Part shown: positions 53,429 through 62,071 of the stretch, piece after piece
Layout: the number at the start of each line of letters is the position of its first letter
Position numbering within the stretch: position 1 is the first letter of the stretch
From: Actinomycetota bacterium
GTDB lineage: Bacteria; Actinomycetota; Actinomycetes; Propionibacteriales; Propionibacteriaceae
Direction: 5' to 3'
Assembly: GCA_020161015.1 (NCBI GenBank)
Contig: JAIUOT010000056.1
Coordinates: 145,477-209,476 of the forward strand
DNA length: 64,000 nucleotides
Made by a program: the position numbers and the translations under genes
Notes under the pieces: model-generated
Seen by the model: only the letters and a program-made list of their open reading frames with translations
The model's database searches: none
Told to the model about the DNA's origin: nothing

Positions 53429-54547
53429 ATGACCGCCACCACTTCCTGGGTCGACTTCTACGACATTCTCAACCTGCCCCAGACAGCTGACGCCGCTCGG
53501 ATTCGTGACGGCATCCGCGTCCAGCGGCGATTGTGGAACAAGCGGGCAGGCCAAGCCGATCCCACCGGAAAGCAGCTCGCCGAGCGCCGCATCCGGGAAT
53601 TGGCCGAGGCGGAACGGGTGCTGCTCGACCAAGGTCGGCGGCAGCAGTATGACGCCTCGTTTTCGAGCGAGCGGTCGCGCGCGCAGGCTGAACAGAGCTC
53701 AGCGGGAACCTCGGCCGGCGCCACCAACTGGCTGCAACGCGCACGCGACTTCATCGAAGCTGGAAATGCCCACTCAGCCAACTACGCCGCACGGGAGGCC
53801 ATCGCCGTCAACGGCGCCGACCACGAGGCCTGGTCGATCCGCGCCAACTCGTCCTTCATGCTCGGCGACTACCGCGACGCCGGCTTCGAGTTCCGGGAGG
53901 CCATCCGGCTTCAGCCGCAGAACGCCACCTATCACTTCGACTACGGCGACGCTCTGTGTGCGAACGGTGAGTTCTCGGCGGCACTGGGTGAATACGAGTC
54001 TGCGCTGCGCCTGGACCCGGGCGAACTTGTGTACAAGACGGCGATTGCGAACCTCTACCTCCTCACCAGCCGGCCGGGGGAGGCGCTCAACCTGATGGAG
54101 GATGTGGTCAGGCAAGCACCCGACAACCCCTTCTTCTCCTACTACTTGGCCGCGGCGCTGCACGACGTCACTCTCTCCAAGTGGTCCAAGCTCACCAACG
54201 GGAGCTTCCTGATCACCTCGGAGAGTCAGATCGCGGTCACTCGCGACCTCAGCAACAGAGCATTGGCGCTGAAGTTTGACGACGACAAGCTGAGGGCTTC
54301 GATCCGCGAGAACCTCGACTTCGCCAATCAAGCTGCCGAAGTGATCTGGCGACACTCCTCGAACGTCCTGTGGTACGTGGGCGCTGTGTTGATCGGGCTG
54401 TTCTCGCTCATGTCAGGGAATGGCGGCATGATCCTCTTCGGACTGATCTTGGCCGGCGGTGCAATCGCTGCGTACGTCGCGCGGCACCGCAAGCCGCGTT
54501 GGCAGTTCCATCAGCAGTCGTCATCGGTTGCCCGCGCCGGGGTATGA
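53429..54547 (+). CDS. J-like/TPR membrane protein, partner of the Hsp70
   Basis: 372-residue protein. Residues ~6-75 follow the DnaJ fold (WVDFYDILNLPQTADAARIR, IRELAEAERVLLDQGRRQQYD) but the HPD tripeptide needed to stimulate Hsp70 ATPase is absent (LWNKRAG). TPR repeats fill about 100-250 (ANSSFMLGDYRDAGFEFREA, DYGDALCANGEFSAALGEYE, SALRLDPGELVYKTAIANLY). Two C-terminal helices (VLWYVGAVLIGLFSLMSG and MILFGLILAGGAIAAYVA) anchor it in the membrane. It would hold the Hsp70 near the ATPase machine. The stop overlaps the next ATG by ATGA. Confidence 0.85.
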   Translation: MTATTSWVDFYDILNLPQTADAARIRDGIRVQRRLWNKRAGQADPTGKQLAERRIRELAEAERVLLDQGRRQQYDASFSSERSRAQAEQSSAGTSAGATNWLQRARDFIEAGNAHSANYAAREAIAVNGADHEAWSIRANSSFMLGDYRDAGFEFREAIRLQPQNATYHFDYGDALCANGEFSAALGEYESALRLDPGELVYKTAIANLYLLTSRPGEALNLMEDVVRQAPDNPFFSYYLAAALHDVTLSKWSKLTNGSFLITSESQIAVTRDLSNRALALKFDDDKLRASIRENLDFANQAAEVIWRHSSNVLWYVGAVLIGLFSLMSGNGGMILFGLILAGGAIAAYVARHRKPRWQFHQQSSSVARAGV

Positions 54548-55044
54548 CCACTTCGTCGGAAGATGCCTCGATCGAAGTGCTGGGAGAGGTTCGCGCGCTG
54601 CGCGACCTCTTCCATCGCCGATTGCTGAATGACAGCGCCAAGGCGAAGGCTATCGAACTTCTGAGGGAGGAGGTGGAGTTCCAGCGCAGCGGGCTCGCAG
54701 CAACCGTGTTGGCGCCCATCTTCCGGGATCTCATCCCGATACTGGACCGGCTGATGCCACTTCAGGACGAGGTGTCTGTCAGCATCGTCGACGAACTGTC
54801 CGAACTGTTCGAGCGTCACGGGGTGCGAAGGATCCCGACCTTGCTCGAGGGGGACGAACCGGTGTCCTTCGATCCGAGGCACCACAACGGTGCGCGATCG
54901 CAGGACTGCTCAGACCTTCCGCCCAACCGGGTGGTCGCTGAACTTCGGACGGGGTACCTGCTCGGCGAAGTGGTGCTGCGTCCTGCGGACGTCGTGGTGT
55001 CGAGCCGGCCCACGGCGGCTGCCGGGCTCGCATGGGAGGGCTGA
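54544..55044 (+). CDS. GrpE-like nucleotide exchange factor
   Basis: 166-residue protein. The N-terminal helical part (VLGEVRALRDLFHRRLLNDS, AIELLREEVEFQRSGLAA) replaces the long GrpE coiled coil, and the C-terminal beta domain ends RVVAELRTGYLLGEVVLRPA, DVVVSSRPT, the GrpE signature (V.E..GY.l...vlRPA.V.Vs). It should release ADP from the neighbouring Hsp70. It is a divergent GrpE: housekeeping proteins are near 200 residues. The three chaperone genes are translationally linked. Confidence 0.85.
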   Translation: MTTSSEDASIEVLGEVRALRDLFHRRLLNDSAKAKAIELLREEVEFQRSGLAATVLAPIFRDLIPILDRLMPLQDEVSVSIVDELSELFERHGVRRIPTLLEGDEPVSFDPRHHNGARSQDCSDLPPNRVVAELRTGYLLGEVVLRPADVVVSSRPTAAAGLAWEG

Positions 55045-55050
55045 CCGGCC

Positions 55051-57807
55051 ATGGCGACAGCGGCTGAATTGGAGCGACTGGCGGCGGGCTGCCGCGAGGT
55101 GGTGCTGCTGGCAAACCGCGCGGCGGGCCTTGCTGCGGGACTTGCCGCCGGTGCGTCGCGCGACGCCGGGACGGCTCGCGCCCAGGCCGCCAAGGTTCGC
55201 GAAGCCTCACGCCGGGACGCGATCACCGTACAGAGGCAGATCGTCCAAAGACATACCGCGGCACTTGACACCCTCTGCGAATCGCTGGCGCCTGGAGTGC
55301 TCTCCCGCCCATGGCCGGGGGGGTTCGAGGCTCAGCCGGCCGAGGTGCTGGACGCCGCCGAGTACCTCAGAGCGGGTACGCTGCGGATGTCGCTCGGGGA
55401 TGCTGGCGCGGTGCAAGCACCACTCATCGTGCCCTGGCTCAACCACGGCAATCTGGTGGTGCGGGCCCCGGATCGGCTACGCGAGCGCACCAGTTCGCTG
55501 CTCCAGGACCTGCTGCTTCGATCGCTCTTCGGAACCGGTGCCGGACAAGTGGCTCTGTCGTCGTTCGACCCCGACCTCTCCTCGACACTGGCCATGTTCG
55601 CACAACTTCGGCAAGCCAAGGAGGACCTGGTCACCCCACCGCTTGCCGACCCGACTGAACTGCGCGCGCTCCTCGATGAACTCGCCCGCGACGTTCGCCG
55701 GATCACCGATATGTACGGCGGGGAACGCACGGATCTAGGACGGTTCCGCCGCTCAACCGGTCAGCCAATTGAGACCTACCGAGTGGTTACCATCCAGTCT
55801 TACCCGCGAGGTTTCGACGAGGATCTGAACGCGCGCCTGGTCACCCTTCTGAAGACTGGACCGGCCTGCGGTATCAGCTTCCTAATCCATCACGATCCGG
55901 GTGTTCCTGTCCCCGATCGGGTCGACTCGAGTGAGGTCTTGAAGGCCGCGGCCGTTCTCGATCTGGAGGCGGGCACGGCCACGGGCCACGAGACTTTCGA
56001 CATCCGGTTCGGCACCTGCCCTCCCGCGGCCGTGGTGGAGCCAGCGATCGCCGCATTATCGGCTCGGGTGCGGAACGCCGCCGCTCCCAAGGTCGATTTC
56101 GGGGCCCTCCAGCCCGACACCTACTGGGCGGAGTCATCCGTCGAGCGTATCGCCGCCACGATCGGGCGACGGGGTCACCAAGCAATCGAGATCGTGCTTG
56201 GCGATGAGGTGGAGCAGAAACACAACGTGTTGGTGACCGGCGCAGTCGGGCAAGGCAAGTCGAACCTGCTCATGGCCATGATCCACAGCTGGGCGATCCG
56301 CTACAGCCCCTCAGAACTCGTCATGTACCTCCTCGACTTCAAGGACGGCGTGACGCTCTACCCGTTGGCGCGACACGGCGACGCGCGATCCTGGCTTCCG
56401 CATGCCCGCGTGCTCGGTCTGGAGAGCGATCGGCCTTACGGGCTCGCCGTCCTGAAGTACCTCGTCGAGGAGTTCGAGCGCAGAGCGACTATCATCAAGC
56501 CGTTCGGCGACAATCTGACTCGGTTCCGGCGGCAGCGCCCGGATGTGGAGATGCCCCGAATCGTCGTGGTCATCGACGAGTTTCAGGTGCTTCTCGAGGA
56601 CGACGACGAGATCGCTGCGGAAGCCGTCCTCGCTCTTGACAGGTTGGCCCGCAGGGGACGCGCCTACGGGATACATCTGGTCCTCGCTTCGCAGACCCTC
56701 TCGGGGATCACTGCCCTGATGGCGAAGCGGGACGGAATCTTCTCCCAGTTCCCGATCCGGCTCGCCCTGTACAACTCGGCAGCCGAGTCCCGGGCCACAC
56801 TCTCACAGACCAACACAGAGGCCGCGCGGCTCCGTTATCGCGGCGAGATCGTCGTCAACCGCGATTTCGGCGAGGTCGAGGCCAACAGTCGGGGCGTCGT
56901 GGCGTTCGCGGAGCCTGCAGAGTTGGTCAGAATCCGCCAAGCGCTCGTCGAACGTGACGGTGCAAGACATGTGCCAGCCACCTTCGACGGCGGCAGTCAA
57001 CCTGCCTACGGGGAGGAGATCCCCACCGGGCAGCCGTCCTCCGAGCCAGCCGCGCTGCTCGGACTGTCGATCGGCGTCGACCCCAGCCCGGTCTGGGTCG
57101 GGTTCGGAGATGAGCCCGGCAGGCATCTGTCGATCCTGGGAACGGGCAAGCGTCCAAACGGCAGGTGGTCTCCACCGGCCGAGGCGCTGAATGTTGTGGC
57201 GCGATCGCTGGCCGACACCAGTCCGCTTGGCGCTGCGCGATTCCTTGTGCTCGACACCTTGGCGGATGGCGATCCCGACCTGGGTGCCGTGAGTGAACTG
57301 GAGGCAAGCCTTCTTGCGGCGGGCGTCCCCACACTGCGTTACCGGCGTGCCACCATCAGTGCGGGACTGGCAGAACTCGATCGCGAACTCCAGGCACGCC
57401 AGGAGAGCCAGGGCGCGGGTGGGCCCCTCTTCGCGGTCGTCTTCGGAGGCGACCGGATACCCCGAGCGACCACCTTCGATGTGCTCACCGGGACGCGTCC
57501 GCTGGACACGCTCCACACAATCTGGCGCGAGGGTGCCCCCCTCGGCGTGCATCTACTTGGTTGGTGGGGAACCCCGAAGATATATCGAGACCACACGGTG
57601 AACTACGGCGTCGACGGACTGGTGGATGTGATGATGATGTTCCGGGTGCCGCCGGACGCAGTGATCGACGCCTTCGGGCCGTTCGTGACCTGGGCATCGC
57701 CCGAGTGCAGGGCACTGGTGAGAGACGTGCGGTTGTCCTCGGAGCCTGCCGTGCTAATCCCGCCCAGGCCCTCCGTTGACAACTCGCGGGAAGCCTCGAA
57801 TACGTGA
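55051..57807 (+). CDS. FtsK/EccC-like membrane-associated ATPase with three P-loop domains
   Basis: 918-residue motor. The middle domain is intact: Walker A TGAVGQGKSN (396-405), VMYLLDFKDGVTLYPLARHG, and Walker B RIVVVIDEFQVLLED (503-517), with a sensor IHLVLASQTLSG. The first ~290 residues look like a degenerate ATPase module (APLIVPWLNHGNLVVRAPDR), and the last third repeats the fold with a broken P-loop (GRHLSILGTGKRPNGRW). A chain of one active and two inactive ATPases resembles EccC of type VII secretion. No EccB/D/E, MycP or EssB homologue is near. No N-terminal membrane helix is seen, so another gene must anchor it. Confidence 0.85.
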   Translation: MATAAELERLAAGCREVVLLANRAAGLAAGLAAGASRDAGTARAQAAKVREASRRDAITVQRQIVQRHTAALDTLCESLAPGVLSRPWPGGFEAQPAEVLDAAEYLRAGTLRMSLGDAGAVQAPLIVPWLNHGNLVVRAPDRLRERTSSLLQDLLLRSLFGTGAGQVALSSFDPDLSSTLAMFAQLRQAKEDLVTPPLADPTELRALLDELARDVRRITDMYGGERTDLGRFRRSTGQPIETYRVVTIQSYPRGFDEDLNARLVTLLKTGPACGISFLIHHDPGVPVPDRVDSSEVLKAAAVLDLEAGTATGHETFDIRFGTCPPAAVVEPAIAALSARVRNAAAPKVDFGALQPDTYWAESSVERIAATIGRRGHQAIEIVLGDEVEQKHNVLVTGAVGQGKSNLLMAMIHSWAIRYSPSELVMYLLDFKDGVTLYPLARHGDARSWLPHARVLGLESDRPYGLAVLKYLVEEFERRATIIKPFGDNLTRFRRQRPDVEMPRIVVVIDEFQVLLEDDDEIAAEAVLALDRLARRGRAYGIHLVLASQTLSGITALMAKRDGIFSQFPIRLALYNSAAESRATLSQTNTEAARLRYRGEIVVNRDFGEVEANSRGVVAFAEPAELVRIRQALVERDGARHVPATFDGGSQPAYGEEIPTGQPSSEPAALLGLSIGVDPSPVWVGFGDEPGRHLSILGTGKRPNGRWSPPAEALNVVARSLADTSPLGAARFLVLDTLADGDPDLGAVSELEASLLAAGVPTLRYRRATISAGLAELDRELQARQESQGAGGPLFAVVFGGDRIPRATTFDVLTGTRPLDTLHTIWREGAPLGVHLLGWWGTPKIYRDHTVNYGVDGLVDVMMMFRVPPDAVIDAFGPFVTWASPECRALVRDVRLSSEPAVLIPPRPSVDNSREASNT

Positions 57808-58313
57808 ACCGCGTACCAGACTACAAGGCCTACACCGCAGCGGTGGAGGCAATCTCGGGCGTACCAAAGGATCTGGCGGAGGCGCTCAATGCTGCTGACG
57901 ACGCCTATCGGAGCGCGATGTCCTGGGCTGCGGCGTCTGAACAGCGGGCCAACGAGATCGCATCGAATGCTGCCGAGCGAATCACCCAGAGCTTGGGCAA
58001 TGCGCGCCGCGCGGTTGACGGGCTCGCGGAGGACACCCAGATTCCACCCCGGATGAGAGCGAGTGAGACCGTTTCGAATGTCGCGGCGGTTGACGTCGAG
58101 CGCGCTCTCGCAGACCTTACCCGTGCCGTGATCGCCCTCAACACCCTCTCCGACCAGATCCGAAACGCCCCGCCGCCGCGGGCCGTCGAGCCGGAACCGG
58201 TCCAAGTCAAGCCTGAGCCGACAGCACCGCGCCGAGGCGCCTTACCACTCATCCTTGGCGGCGCGGCCATCGCCCTGATGGTGCTCGTACTCGCCCTAAT
58301 CTTCGTCAACTGA
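57804..58313 (+). CDS. Coiled-coil single-pass membrane protein
   Basis: 169-residue protein. Residues 1-120 are helical and alanine-rich (YTAAVEAISGVPKDLAEALN, AASEQRANEIASNAAERITQ, VERALADLTRAVIALNTLSD); a proline linker (APPPRAVEPEPVQVKPEPTA) leads to a C-terminal helix (LPLILGGAAIALMVLVLALI). The GTG start overlaps the ATPase stop. Likely it anchors or gates the ATPase, with the coiled part in the cytoplasm. Not recognised as a named family. Confidence 0.8.
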   Translation: MNRVPDYKAYTAAVEAISGVPKDLAEALNAADDAYRSAMSWAAASEQRANEIASNAAERITQSLGNARRAVDGLAEDTQIPPRMRASETVSNVAAVDVERALADLTRAVIALNTLSDQIRNAPPPRAVEPEPVQVKPEPTAPRRGALPLILGGAAIALMVLVLALIFVN

Positions 58314-58329
58314 AAGGGAAGGATCAACA

Positions 58330-58590
58330 ATGTCCCAACTAGGCCAGGTCAGGTCCCAGGTCGTCTCGATCGGTTCAGACGCCAAGTCCACAGCGGCCGG
58401 GCTATCCGCTTTCCGGACGAAGTTCTCCCAGGCCGTCGGGCAGGTCCAAGCGACCATCGGCGGGACAGCGACGGGCGTGGACCGCCAGATGATCGCCACC
58501 CTCCAGGCCGCCGAAAAGCAGCTCGAATCGGCGGTCGCGGCGCTCCAGCAGGCCAGCCAGGCAGCGAACGACTGGGCAGCTCGCGCCTGA
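58330..58590 (+). CDS. Small helical WXG100-like protein
   Basis: 86 residues, nearly all helix-forming and free of Cys: SQLGQVRSQVVSIGSDAKST, AAGLSAFRTKFSQAVGQVQA, KQLESAVAALQQASQAANDW. Size, two-helix pattern and the position after an EccC-like ATPase match WXG100/LXG-type secretion partners, though the WxG turn itself is absent (ATIGGTATG lies in the turn). RBS GAAAGGGAAGG precedes the ATG. Could be the exported substrate or a chaperone for the protease gene. Confidence 0.75.
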   Translation: MSQLGQVRSQVVSIGSDAKSTAAGLSAFRTKFSQAVGQVQATIGGTATGVDRQMIATLQAAEKQLESAVAALQQASQAANDWAARA

Positions 58591-58591
58591 C

Positions 58592-59806
58592 GTGAGTGAC
58601 CTTGAGGACCTCTGCCGCACCCTCGATGCGGTCAACCAGGACATTCTTGTGATGTCCCGATCGGTGGCCGGTCAAGCTGAACAGCTACGGCGGGCAGCCG
58701 CCGCGGCAGCGGCCGTGAAAGATGACGACGGCCGGACGGATCGGGCCTCGGTGAGTTTGGCCGCACAGTTCCAGTACGCGGCCCAACAGATGGGCCAGGC
58801 AGCGTCGTTGCTGCTTCAAGCGGGAGCGCAGGGGCGAGCCTTCGTTGCGAGAACGGTAGCGCAGAGCGCCGGTGGAATCTCCGGACCTGACAGCATCATC
58901 GAGCTTGCAGCCTCGGGTCAACCCCCGGGCTCCGGTCCGGTGGGCTCTGGCGCGCCGGACGTGGTGGCGCCCGACACGATGGGCGACTGGTTGGAGTTCT
59001 CCGGTGACATCGCCACAAGCGTGGCTGCGATCACCGGCACGCGGGCCGCCCAGGGCGGCTTGGGTGACTGCGGCCTCATCGCAGCCCTGGAAGCGCTCGG
59101 GATGGTCGATCCCGGCGCGCTGGCCGAGGGCGTGGGCCGCAACCCCGATGGAAGCTACTCCATCCGCCTGTTCACCCCTTCGGGCCAGGTGCACCTATCA
59201 GTGGACGCCTCAGCCCCTCGGCATGCCGCAAAGTCGTTCGCTCCGGGATCGTCCGCTCCCGAGTACAGCTGGGTGACGCTCTACGAGAAGGCCCTCGCCT
59301 CCTATCTCGGCGGTGGCTACGGCTCCCTGCACGGCGCCGACTCAGCGCTTGTCCTCTCCCTGCTCACCGGCAGGGGGTATCACCAGAGCACCGACGTCAA
59401 CTTCGCGTCGGTGGAGGCCGCGCTCGCGCAGGGCCCTGTGGTGGTTAGCACGAGCCGGGCATCTGGCACGATCCCCGGAGGAACGCCCTGGTATGCCGAG
59501 ATCGGCGTGCGCCCCTGGCAGGACGTGGGTGGCCCCGATTCGTTGGCGCTCGCGGGGTTGTCCAGGGTCACGCGAGCTGTCCGAACCGTACCGGGCCACG
59601 CCTATGCGGTGGCGGGCTTCGAGAATCGGGTGAGCGTGGCCACGGGCGTCACCGAGCGGGTTGTGCACCTCGTCAATCCGTGGGGTGTGAGGGGGAAGGA
59701 GGAAGGTGCGAAGTATGTGCGCGCCGCCGACCTGCTCCTTCCGGAGGCGGATTTCCGCGCACTCTTCCAGATGTACACCTCACCGGACGGGAGAAGCTGG
59801 CGATGA
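58592..59806 (+). CDS. Calpain-like (C2) cysteine protease with helical N-terminal targeting domain
   Basis: 404 residues. The first ~95 are helical (LCRTLDAVNQDILVMSRSVA, QFQYAAQQMGQAASLLLQAG), similar in kind to the small preceding protein, and may be a secretion domain. The catalytic part shows the calpain order: Cys160 in QGGLGDCGLIAALEALG, SWVTLYEKALASYLGGGYGS, His336 in VPGHAYAVAGFE and Asn362 in HLVNPWGVRG. All three active-site residues are present, so it should be active. Bacterial calpains are rare and usually effectors or toxins. GTG start is two bases after the previous stop. Confidence 0.85.
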   Translation: MSDLEDLCRTLDAVNQDILVMSRSVAGQAEQLRRAAAAAAAVKDDDGRTDRASVSLAAQFQYAAQQMGQAASLLLQAGAQGRAFVARTVAQSAGGISGPDSIIELAASGQPPGSGPVGSGAPDVVAPDTMGDWLEFSGDIATSVAAITGTRAAQGGLGDCGLIAALEALGMVDPGALAEGVGRNPDGSYSIRLFTPSGQVHLSVDASAPRHAAKSFAPGSSAPEYSWVTLYEKALASYLGGGYGSLHGADSALVLSLLTGRGYHQSTDVNFASVEAALAQGPVVVSTSRASGTIPGGTPWYAEIGVRPWQDVGGPDSLALAGLSRVTRAVRTVPGHAYAVAGFENRVSVATGVTERVVHLVNPWGVRGKEEGAKYVRAADLLLPEADFRALFQMYTSPDGRSWR

Positions 59807-60072
59807 CGAGAGTTGAGCTGCCCCGCGGCGGCCAGGTCTTCGTTCAGGGAATAGCCCTCGGGGTCATGCGCGCGGAAGTCGTGGGCGAGACGTCGTTCGC
59901 ACAGGTGTTGGCGCGGTCGGTAGACCATGACGACCTGTGCACGCTGCGCGACGGCCTCCCCGCCCGGCTCTCGGGCGGGGAAACATTGACTCTGGTGAGT
60001 GTGAGCCCGACCCCTGACGGTGAACCCAGGGTCGTGCTCGAGCTGACCTCAGACCACAACCATTCAGATTGA
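59803..60072 (+). CDS. Small protein following the protease (candidate immunity or regulator)
   Basis: 89 residues with an alternating beta pattern: TRVELPRGGQVFVQGIALGV, MRAEVVGETSFAQVLARSVD, LTLVSVSPTPDGEPRVVLEL. No family recognised. ATG overlaps the protease stop by ATGA, so they are made together in set ratio, the pattern expected of a toxin and its immunity protein or of a protease and its inhibitor. This is inference from position only. Confidence 0.7.
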   Translation: MTRVELPRGGQVFVQGIALGVMRAEVVGETSFAQVLARSVDHDDLCTLRDGLPARLSGGETLTLVSVSPTPDGEPRVVLELTSDHNHSD

Positions 60073-60085
60073 GAAGGGAAACAGC

Positions 60086-60379
60086 ATGGGTTTCTTCACC
60101 AACTTCTTCGGTTCCACCCCCAAGATGCCGCGGAATCTCTCGGCCCGCCCGGCGCAAACCGTTGGTGCAGTTGTTGTCTCCGCTACCGATGGACCAATGC
60201 CGATTACCCTAAAGGAAATGCGGGACCTCGCGGCGACTGGCTCGACCTCGGTGCGCGTGCATCTAGTTGATGTGTCTCTCGTTGACGACGAGGAACTGGT
60301 CGAGTTGGTCGAACTCGAACTGCGAGCAATCGCCAGCGATTGCGGCTTCACGCAGGTTGACGTGGAATGGTACGCATGA
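60086..60379 (+). CDS. Small protein of unknown function, last cargo gene
   Basis: 97 residues: MGFFTNFFGSTPKMPRNLSA, then a compact alpha/beta unit (VGAVVVSATDGPMPITLKEM, VRVHLVDVSLVDDEELVELV, LRAIASDCGFTQVDVEWYA). The FFTNFFGS start could sit at the membrane. Not recognised. GAGAAGGGAAACAGC precedes the ATG. The end of the cluster; nothing follows for over 400 bases. Confidence 0.7.
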   Translation: MGFFTNFFGSTPKMPRNLSARPAQTVGAVVVSATDGPMPITLKEMRDLAATGSTSVRVHLVDVSLVDDEELVELVELELRAIASDCGFTQVDVEWYA

Positions 60380-60813
60380 CTTGACCCTCGCCCGAAGTTG
60401 TCTCGAAGGCCGACCGCGGAGATCGTCAACAAGATCCGACCCGCATCGCAAACACGTCTCGACGACAAATCCGCCAGTCGGGAGGGCCGCCAACGGCTCC
60501 CCTCGCCCCCAACTGGCACTTTAAGATGGCTACGGATACGGATTCTCGCTGCACTTGCGAACGGCGCTTATCCGACCCGCAAGATCTACGCGCCGCCGAG
60601 CGGCTCGGCCAGCGCTGGTGGGATACTGGTATCGGACCAGACTCCATCAATGAGTCGTGCGGCATAGCTCGAAACCCTTGGCGGTATCAGGCTCGACCAG
60701 CCCAAGAACCGCGCGCGGTAGATCGAGCCAGCCAATCAGCGCTCATCGCTGCGAAACAGCGCTCCGCCCGCTAACATGATCATCGATAGGCGTCCACGCG
60801 ACCGCACAGATCA
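60380..60813. other. Non-coding gap after the cargo cluster
   Basis: 434 bases with short conflicting frames on both strands and no ribosome site that decides one. Nothing could be supported. It ends at the GGCTCTTCACA terminus of the next ISL3-type element. Confidence 0.6.
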
Positions 60814-62071
60814 GGCTCTTCACAATCCACGGTGTAGTTGGGGTCTGAATCCGCCGGTCTCGAGCAGGCTGCGGGCGATGTAGTTGGTGAGGTTCCGGAA
60901 GCCGAGGGCGCTGCCGCGGAGGTGTTCGAGGCGGCCGTTGATGGCTTCGGTGGGGCCGTTGCTGGTGCCGGGCCGGTCGAAGTAGGCCAGGACGTCGACG
61001 GCTCGTTGTTTCAGGGTCCGGCCGAGCTTGCGGAGCTCGACGAGCGCGGTGGGGACGCCGCTGCTGAGGCTGGCGATCAGCTTGTTCATGAGGTCGTGGC
61101 CGCGGGCGGGGTCTGGTTCGCGGTAGGCGGTGATCATTCGCTGGTAGGCGGCCCAGGTGATCTCGACGGCAGCGTGGTCGTCGTTGGCGAACAGGGCATC
61201 GAGCCGGTTCTTCTGTTTGTCGGTGAGCAGGCTCGTGCCGGTGTGCAGGGTCCGGCGCGCCGAATAGAGCGGGTCGCCGGCCCGGCCGCGGTGGCCGTGG
61301 AGGTCTTGCTGGATCCGGCGGCGGCACTTGTCGAGGGCGTCGCCGGCGAGGCGGACGACGTGGAAGGGATCCATCACCGCGACCGCGTCAGGCAGTTCCT
61401 CGGTGGTGGCGGTCTTGAAGCCGGTGAACCCGTCCATCGCCACGACCTCGACGGCGTCTCGCCAGGCCTGGTCACGCTCGGACAGCCACTGCTTGAACAC
61501 GTTCTTGGAGCGTCCCTCGACCATGTCGAGCAGCCTCGCCGGTGCGGGGACCGGTGAGGTCGATGATCACGGTGACGTACTTGTCGCCGCGGCGGGTGTG
61601 TCGCCAGACGTGCTCATCCACCCCGATCGTGGTGACACCGTCGAACCGGTGCGGGTCGTTGATCAGCACCCGCTGGCCCTCGGCCAGCACAGCGTCGTTC
61701 GCCGTGTTCCACGACACCGCCAGGCCTTCGGCGACCCGGGCCACGGTGAGGTGCTGGACCACGATCCCTTCCAGCGCCCACCGCAGCCCGCGGCGCGACA
61801 GCCGGGCCTTGGGCTCGGCGGCCCGGCTGGTGTCCTGACGCCACACATGAGCGCAGTCAGCGCACCGGTACCGCCTGACCAGCACCTCCAGCACGGTCGG
61901 CCTCCACTCGAGCGGTTCGTGAGCGAGCCGACGCACCACCGTGTCGCGCAACTGGCCGTGCTGGCCGCAGCGGTGGCACCAGTCATCAAGGGCGGCCACC
62001 CGGCAGGCGATCACCGCCCGTCCGGGTTCGAGTCGTTGGCCGACCGCGACCAGGCCCAGCTCGTCGTCCAC
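60814..62071 (-). mobile_element. ISL3-type element, type 1, frameshifted
   Basis: The left terminus GGCTCTTCACA at 60814-60824 matches the terminus at 50485-50495. The transposase is on the minus strand in two frames. The opposite terminus (near or beyond 62071) was not found, so the right border is the first transposase codon and the element is probably truncated. Same type as the fragment at 48.66 kb but in the opposite orientation. Confidence 0.75.
60820..62071 (-). pseudogene. ISL3-family transposase, broken by frameshift
   Basis: Minus-strand frame from GTG 62071 encodes the zinc-finger part (CHRCGQHGQLRD, YRCADCAHVWRQDT), an HTH segment (VARVAEGLAVSWNTANDAVL) and the catalytic start (TTIGVDEHVWRHTRRGDKYV). 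Near 61530-61548 the frame changes and the rest (LLDMVEGRSKNVFKQWLSER, MDGFTGFKTATTEELPDAVA, VMDPFHVVRLAGDALDKCRR, TSNGPTEAINGRLEHLRGSA) continues in the next frame to 60820. Catalytic D, D and E appear present but on two frames. Likely inactive unless frameshifting occurs at the short G-run. Confidence 0.8.

Noticed and set aside
55051..58590. Complete type VII (ESX) secretion locus
   Set aside because: An EccC-like ATPase and a small helical protein are present, but no EccB, EccD, EccE, EssB or mycosin and no WxG motif.
60814..62071. Programmed frameshift in the type-1 ISL3 transposase
   Set aside because: ISL3 transposases are normally a single frame and no slippery heptamer with a stimulating hairpin was evident; treated as a pseudogene.
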